A DNA stretch of 9,378 nt from an uncultured Gammaproteobacteria bacterium (GTDB taxonomy: Bacteria > Pseudomonadota > Gammaproteobacteria > Pseudomonadales > Pseudohongiellaceae). The stretch spans positions 1 through 9,378 of the forward strand of contig CAISYX010000367.1 of assembly GCA_903889815.1 (NCBI GenBank), written 5' to 3'. Position numbers and translations under genes: made by a program. The notes under the pieces were generated by a model. It saw only the letters and a list, made by a program, of their open reading frames with translations. It had not been told where the DNA came from and made no database searches. The first letter of the stretch is position 1; every line of letters begins with the position of its first letter. Shown piece by piece: positions 5,666 through 9,378 of this stretch.

Positions 5666-7030
5666 ATGCGTCCATACGCCCTGCTGGTGTTGTTGAGCCT
5701 GCTGCCTGCCTCGTTGCAGGCGCAGACCATTGAAGATGAAGCCGTTGCGTGGCTTCAGGAGTTCATCAAGGTGGACACCATCAACCCGCCCGGCAACGAA
5801 TACCGTGCCGTGGAGTTCTATTCCCGCATCTTCGAAGCCGAAGGCATTGCCTTCGAAACGGCCGAGAGCGCACCAGGACGGGGCAATATCTGGGCGCGTC
5901 TGGAGGGGGGCGACGAGCCGGCGCTGATCCTGTTGCAGCACACCGACGTGGTGCCGGCCGAGATGGAGTACTGGACCATCGAGCCCCTGTCGGGCGAGAT
6001 TCGCGATGGCTATATCCTGGGCCGCGGCGCCCGCGACATGAAGGGCACCGGCATTTCCCATCTTGCTGCGTTCCTGAGCCTGCACCGGGCCGGCTTGCCC
6101 CTGAACCGTGACGTCGTATTCGTGGCCAGTGCCGATGAAGAGGCGGGCGGTGAGTTCGGGGTGGGCTGGCTGATCGCGAACCGCCCCGAGATCTTCGCAG
6201 GTGCCGGTCTGCTGCTCAACGAAGGGGGCAGTGGCAGCCGTTCGGGCGATGACATCGTATTTGGCGTGGAAGTGACGCAAAAGGTCCCGGTGTGGCTGCG
6301 GCTGACGGCCGTGGATGTGCCGGGGCATGGCTCCTCGCCGCGCACCACCAGCTCGGTGACCCGCATTGTCGATGCGCTGGCCATCTTGCGCGAAAACCCG
6401 TTCCCGCCGCGCATCGTCGGGCCGGTGGATACCTATTTCAAAGGCCTGGCCGAAGGTCGCACCGATGACTGGGGCGTCGCCTTCAGCAATATGCCACTGG
6501 CTGTACAGGACCCGGATTTCCTCGCCCGGCTGCAGGAAGACAATCCCGGCCGCCATGCGCTGATCCGCGACACCTGTTCCATGACCCGGCTCAGCGGCTC
6601 CTCCAAGATCAATGTGGTGCCGCCCGAAGCCTGGGCCGAGCTGGACTGCCGCATCCTGCCGGACCGGCCGTCGGCGGTGTTCGTGTCTGAACTGGAGGCG
6701 CTGATTGCCGGGACGGGCGTCGAGGTGGAGGTGATCATGGCCTTCACGCCGGCGATCTCCGAGACTACCTCGCGGCTGTTCAGCGCCATCGAGCGCGTCA
6801 CCCGCGAGCTGCACCCCGGCTCCCGCGTGCTGCCTTCTGTCAGCACCGGCTTCACTGACAGTCACTTCACCCGGGATCAGGGCATCGTCAGCTATGGCTT
6901 CGACCCGATCATCACCGAAGTGGGTGAAGCCACGGGCGTGCACGGCAATGACGAGCGCATCCGCGTGGACGCCTTCCGTCGGGGCGTCAGCGACATGCGC
7001 GCCATCGTGCGAGACGTGGTGTACAACTGA
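5666..7030 (+). CDS. exported M20 family metallopeptidase
   Basis: A 454-residue member of the M20 zinc peptidases (ArgE/DapE/CPG2/aminoacylase group), which cut amide bonds of peptides or N-acylated amino acids. Residues 1-19 form a signal peptide (core A-L-L-V-L-L-S-L-L, cleavage near L-Q-A-Q), so it works in the periplasm or outside, unlike cytoplasmic ArgE and DapE. The di-zinc ligands are all in place: H92 in Q-H-T-D-V-V-P, D124 in G-A-R-D-M-K-G-T-G, E159 in A-D-E-E-A-G-G, E186 in L-L-N-E-G-G and H426 in V-H-G-N-D-E-R-I. D94 and the general base E158 are also present. H221 in G-H-G-S-S-P belongs to the lid/dimerisation domain and normally contacts the substrate. I chose the ATG at 5666 because GGGAGA precedes it and the signal peptide starts there. 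The upstream in-frame start near 5516 would lie inside the previous gene. The substrate is not predictable. Confidence 0.92.
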   Translation: MRPYALLVLLSLLPASLQAQTIEDEAVAWLQEFIKVDTINPPGNEYRAVEFYSRIFEAEGIAFETAESAPGRGNIWARLEGGDEPALILLQHTDVVPAEMEYWTIEPLSGEIRDGYILGRGARDMKGTGISHLAAFLSLHRAGLPLNRDVVFVASADEEAGGEFGVGWLIANRPEIFAGAGLLLNEGGSGSRSGDDIVFGVEVTQKVPVWLRLTAVDVPGHGSSPRTTSSVTRIVDALAILRENPFPPRIVGPVDTYFKGLAEGRTDDWGVAFSNMPLAVQDPDFLARLQEDNPGRHALIRDTCSMTRLSGSSKINVVPPEAWAELDCRILPDRPSAVFVSELEALIAGTGVEVEVIMAFTPAISETTSRLFSAIERVTRELHPGSRVLPSVSTGFTDSHFTRDQGIVSYGFDPIITEVGEATGVHGNDERIRVDAFRRGVSDMRAIVRDVVYN

Positions 7031-7043
7031 AGTGCAGGCCCGC

Positions 7044-8618
7044 TCAGGGCGTCGGCAGTGCCGGCGCCTGGCGGGTCAGGGTTGCCTGTTCATAGGCATA
7101 GGCGATGGCGATCAGCGTAGGTTCGGAGTACTGCCGGCCCATGAACGACAGCCCGATGGGAAAGTTCTGCAGATAGCCGGCGGGCACCGTGATGTTGGGG
7201 TAGCCCGAGACGGCCGGCAGGCTGGCGCTGGAGACATAGCCCTCCGTCTTGTCGCCGCCCGGGGCCACCGGCCAGCCAATGCTGTTGGTGGGGGCCACCA
7301 GTGCATCCAGTTCCAGGTCCTGCATCACGCTGTTGAGGCTGCTCTGGCTGAAGGCCTTGCTGTAACCCAGCGCGCTCAGATACTCGGCGTCGCCCAGGTT
7401 GGTCGTCTCCTGCGCCTGCAGGAACAGCTCCTGCCCGAAGAGCGGCATCACCGTCGCCGCATTGGCTTCGTTGAAGGCAATCAGGTCCGCCAGGGTCTGC
7501 AATTCTCCCCCGCGCTCGTACAGATAGTTCTCCAGATCATTCTTGAACTCGAACAGCAGCACCTGGGTCTCCGCCGCGCCGAAACTGCGCGCCGGGTTGA
7601 TGGCGATATCGAACACCTCGGCGCCGGCGTCACGCAGCACCTGCAGCTGGGTTTCCATCAGAGCATCCAGAGTAGCGTTGCGGCCGAAGGTCTGCCGCAT
7701 CACTCCGATGCGCTTGCCCTGAAGGCCGTCCGCCTGCAGAAAGGCGGTGTAGTCCAGCGGCGTGCGGGTGCGCAGATTCGAGGTGATTTCATCCTGCACG
7801 TCTTCCGCCACCAGCGCATTGAGCAGCAGTACCGCATCGCGCACCGTGCGCGCCATCGGGCCGGCAGTATCCTGGCTATGGGCGATGGGGATGATGCCGA
7901 CCCGCGACACCAGCCCCAGGGAGGGCTTGATGCCGACGATGCTGTTGTGGGACGCGGGGCAGACAATGGAGCCGTCGGTTTCCGTGCCCACGGCCAGTAC
8001 CGCAAAGTCTGCCGCCACCGCCACGGCCGAGCCCGAGCTGGAGCCGCAGGGCGTGCGCGTCAGGTCGTAGGGGTTCAGTGTCTGGCCGCCGCGGCTCGAC
8101 CAGCCGCTGGAGGAGCTGGTGGAACGGAAGTTGGCCCATTCGCTCATGTTGGTCTTGCCCAGGATTACTGCACCGGCCTCGCGCAGGCGGCTGACCAGAA
8201 AGGCATCGCTGGCGGGCACCGGCGCATCCAGCAGGGCCAGACTGCCGGCCGTGGTGTGCAGCTGGTCTGCCGTGTCGATGTTGTCCTTGAGCAGCACCGG
8301 GATGCCGTGCAGGGGCGAGCGCACCTGACCGGCCTGGCGTTCGGCGTCCAGCGCCGCCGCGATGGCCAGTGCTTCAGGATTTACCTCGAGCACCGAGCGC
8401 AGGGCGGGGTCCAGCGTCGCGATGCGCGCCAGATAATGTTCGGTGATGGCCACGGCACTCAGGCTGCCGGCTGCCATGGCGGACTGCAGGGTCGTCACAT
8501 CGGCATCTGGCGGAATGGCGCCATGCGCGGCCTGGGGGCCGGCGCTCTGGCAGGCGCCCAGCAGGGCGGCGAACAGCAGGGCGGGAAGGGCGCGCGGGCG
8601 AGCGGTCAGTGCTGGCAT
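7044..8618 (-). CDS. lipoprotein amidase, amidase-signature family
   Basis: A 524-residue enzyme of the amidase-signature family, which hydrolyses amides to acid and amine through a Ser-cisSer-Lys triad. The triad is complete. K111 lies in P-V-L-L-K-D-N-I-D, the cis-Ser is S193 in C-G-S-S-S-G-S, and the nucleophile is S217 in T-E-T-D-G-S-I-V. The 24-residue gap between the two serines is the same as in mammalian FAAH (S217 and S241). The usual G-G-S-I is D-G-S-I here and G-G-S-S is C-G-S-S. The N-terminus is a lipoprotein signal peptide with lipobox L-L-G-A-C23. Gln at +2 points to the outer membrane. GatA and most cytoplasmic amidases lack such a signal, so this is not GatA. AAGGA lies six bases before the ATG. 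It converges on the M20 peptidase gene, leaving a gap of 13 bases, so two exported amide hydrolases sit side by side. The true substrate is unknown. Confidence 0.92.
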   Translation of the reverse strand: MPALTARPRALPALLFAALLGACQSAGPQAAHGAIPPDADVTTLQSAMAAGSLSAVAITEHYLARIATLDPALRSVLEVNPEALAIAAALDAERQAGQVRSPLHGIPVLLKDNIDTADQLHTTAGSLALLDAPVPASDAFLVSRLREAGAVILGKTNMSEWANFRSTSSSSGWSSRGGQTLNPYDLTRTPCGSSSGSAVAVAADFAVLAVGTETDGSIVCPASHNSIVGIKPSLGLVSRVGIIPIAHSQDTAGPMARTVRDAVLLLNALVAEDVQDEITSNLRTRTPLDYTAFLQADGLQGKRIGVMRQTFGRNATLDALMETQLQVLRDAGAEVFDIAINPARSFGAAETQVLLFEFKNDLENYLYERGGELQTLADLIAFNEANAATVMPLFGQELFLQAQETTNLGDAEYLSALGYSKAFSQSSLNSVMQDLELDALVAPTNSIGWPVAPGGDKTEGYVSSASLPAVSGYPNITVPAGYLQNFPIGLSFMGRQYSEPTLIAIAYAYEQATLTRQAPALPTP

Positions 8619-8653
8619 GAAGATCCTTGTCTGCGGAAAGGAAGGCTGACCGG

Positions 8654-8682
8654 AGTCTATGCAAATTCGGGAACCGACTCAA
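8654..8682 (-). promoter_or_regulatory. candidate sigma70 promoter of the amidase gene
   Basis: On the minus strand TTGAGT (8682-8677) and TAGACT (8659-8654) are separated by exactly 17 bases. Each matches consensus at four of six positions. The start point would be near 8647, giving a leader of about 30 bases that carries the AAGGA ribosome site of the amidase gene. Its -35 region lies inside the candidate spacer of the divergent thioesterase promoter. Confidence 0.4.
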
Positions 8683-8692
8683 TCCGGCGCGG

Positions 8693-8701
8693 TGGTATGA
8701 T
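8693..8701 (+). promoter_or_regulatory. candidate extended -10 promoter of the thioesterase gene
   Basis: TGGTATGAT matches the extended -10 form TGnTATAAT with a single mismatch. No good -35 lies 16-18 bases upstream, which is usual for extended -10 promoters. A start near 8708 would give a leader of about 34 bases before the ATG at 8742, including the GGGAG ribosome site. Confidence 0.4.
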
Positions 8702-8741
8702 CCTGCGCAGAATCACAGGCCAGCGACCCCGGGAGTGAACA

Positions 8742-9131
8742 ATGCAGCCTTTTTCTCTGGACATGGCAGTGCGGGATTACGAATGCGATCTGCAGGGCGT
8801 GGTGAACAATGCCGTCTATCAGAACTATACCGAACACGCACGCCACGAGTATCTGAAAACCCGCGGCGTGGACTTTGCGGCGTTGACGGCCACCGGCGTG
8901 CACGTCGTGGTTATCCGCGCCGAGCTCGACTATCTGCGCTCGCTGCGCAGTGGCGATGTGTTTCGCGTGACGGTGCAGACCGAGCGCGTCTCGCGCCTGC
9001 GCATGGCGTTCACCCAGCACATCACGCTGGTCAATGACGGGGTGCCAATCTTGAATGCCCGGTTCGTTGTGGCGGCGGTGGACGCGCAGGGGCGGCCGTG
9101 TTTTCCGCAGGAGCTGGAGCTGCTGCTGTAA
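8742..9131 (+). CDS. hot-dog fold acyl-CoA thioesterase (YbgC/FadM type)
   Basis: A 129-residue cytoplasmic protein, full length for the 4-hydroxybenzoyl-CoA thioesterase group, which releases CoA from acyl-CoA. The active-site segment is easy to see: V-R-D-Y-E-C-D-L-Q-G-V-V-N-N-A-V-Y (10-26), with D16 as the probable catalytic Asp and G19 starting the central helix. The helix continues N-Y-T-E-H-A-R-H-E-Y-L (28-38), close to the usual Y-x-x-x-x-E-x-A-R-x-x-x-L. V-N-N-A-V-Y is typical of FadM-like members, while YbgC has V-V-Y-H. The core strands follow at about 54-65, 72-80, 86-97 and 102-114. GGGAG (8731-8735) lies just before the ATG. It is a single gene, divergent from the amidase gene. 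It is not the tol-pal linked YbgC, because no tol gene is next to it. The acyl substrate is unknown. Confidence 0.88.
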   Translation: MQPFSLDMAVRDYECDLQGVVNNAVYQNYTEHARHEYLKTRGVDFAALTATGVHVVVIRAELDYLRSLRSGDVFRVTVQTERVSRLRMAFTQHITLVNDGVPILNARFVVAAVDAQGRPCFPQELELLL

Positions 9132-9144
9132 GAGCGGGCCCTGT

Positions 9145-9170
9145 CTGTGGGAGCCAGCCCTGCTGGCGAA
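9145..9170 (+). repeat. REP-like palindromic element
   Basis: A GTGG tetranucleotide (9147-9150) stands before a perfect 6-bp stem, GCCAGC (9153-9158) and GCTGGC (9162-9167), with a three-base loop and a GAA tail. This closely follows the Pseudomonas-type REP sequence, in which GTGGGAGC precedes a GC-rich hairpin ending in GCGAA. It begins 13 bases after the thioesterase stop, the usual position for REPs. It may act as a weak terminator or stabilise the mRNA 3' end. No second copy is visible in the window. Confidence 0.7.
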
Positions 9171-9252
9171 CTTGAATGTGACGGAACCGGCCCCGACCAC
9201 CCCTCCTCCCGTTCTGCGGCTGACCCGCCCCCATCCTGGGTGCCCTCGCATC

Positions 9253-9297
9253 GCAAAGAGCCACGGTCTCTTTGCTCACTCGGTGCGGGTCTCTTTG
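9253..9297. repeat. 8-bp dyad with a partial direct repeat
   Basis: GCAAAGAG (9253-9260) and CTCTTTGC (9268-9275) form a perfect 8-bp stem around a seven-base loop. GGTCTCTTTG occurs at 9265-9274 and again at 9288-9297. No T run follows, so a standard terminator is unlikely. It sits between the REP-like element and the putative insertion-sequence end. Confidence 0.5.
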
Positions 9298-9300
9298 TAG

Positions 9301-9378
9301 TGGTTCAATAAATCCGGACACCAACTTAGGTGGTAATCTTGCCACCGTTAACGAGGTGTTCAATGGCCAACAAACGTC
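9301..9378 (+). mobile_element. putative left end of an IS3-like insertion sequence (cut by window edge)
   Basis: From about 9301 the sequence starts with TG and contains AAATCCGGACACC, which resembles IS3-family terminal repeats as I remember them. A short non-coding leader and an open frame follow after about 60 bases, the usual layout of such elements. An imperfect hairpin GGTGG (9329-9333) and CCACC (9342-9346) lies in the leader. The right end and any target duplication are outside the window, so the call rests on pattern memory only. Confidence 0.35.
9363..9378 (+). CDS. start of a reading frame, possibly transposase OrfA (only five codons visible)
   Basis: An ATG at 9363 follows a GAGGTG ribosome site (9353-9358) at short spacing and begins M-A-N-K-R before the window ends. 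IS3-family OrfA proteins often begin with a short basic stretch like this, and the preceding bases look like an IS end. With five residues visible the identity is a guess; the start signal itself is good. Confidence 0.35.

Noticed and set aside
5636..6943. Long minus-strand open frame (435 codons) opposite the M20 peptidase
   Set aside because: It is antisense to a complete metallopeptidase and is compositionally biased like the other shadows.
7031..7043. Terminator between the convergent peptidase and amidase genes
   Set aside because: The gap is only 13 bases and shows no stem with a T run on either strand.
6894..8738. Long plus-strand open frame (614 codons) covering the amidase gene
   Set aside because: It lies antisense to the amidase, whose full catalytic triad and lipobox are intact. 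The translation is low-complexity, rich in Gly, Arg, Gln and His, and has no ribosome site: a shadow caused by GC-rich third positions.

Overview
The window looks like chromosomal DNA from a gammaproteobacterium, possibly a marine or Pseudomonas-related lineage. This rests on a YdgA-type DUF945 protein, a DUF3429 membrane protein, a YbgC/FadM-type thioesterase and a REP-like palindrome with the GTGG head typical of Pseudomonas-type elements. No rRNA, tRNA or CRISPR array was seen. The genus cannot be fixed from the sequence alone.

Left part (1 to about 3150): AT-richer DNA, with every gene on the minus strand. A DUF945/YdgA-like membrane-anchored protein runs off the left edge. A 519-base gene-free stretch follows; it holds a candidate small-RNA unit (promoter-like hexamers, hairpins, T tract). 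Next comes a tight three-gene minus-strand operon. It begins with a stand-alone photolyase/cryptochrome FAD-binding domain. A small protein resembling the photolyase N-terminal alpha/beta domain starts inside that gene's stop codon (ATGA overlap). A five-helix DUF3429 membrane protein follows. The two photolyase halves are thus separate genes in the reverse of the usual domain order, which is the most unusual item here.

Middle part (about 3200 to 8620): GC-rich DNA devoted to exported proteins. Four plus-strand genes are closely spaced: a small secreted protein of unknown function, two secreted paralogues of an unnamed family (P-D-hydrophobic-x-G-x-W and W-x-G-D-T-L-V motifs), and an exported M20 metallopeptidase with all expected metal ligands. 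A lipoprotein amidase of the amidase-signature family faces them, its stop 13 bases from the peptidase stop. Together they suggest hydrolysis of amide or peptide substrates in the periplasm or at the outer membrane; the substrate cannot be read from the sequence.

Right part (8620 to 9378): the amidase promoter and the promoter of a hot-dog acyl-CoA thioesterase diverge and overlap. After the thioesterase come a REP-like hairpin, an 8-bp dyad with a partial direct repeat, and what looks like the left end of an insertion sequence whose first reading frame is cut off by the window edge.
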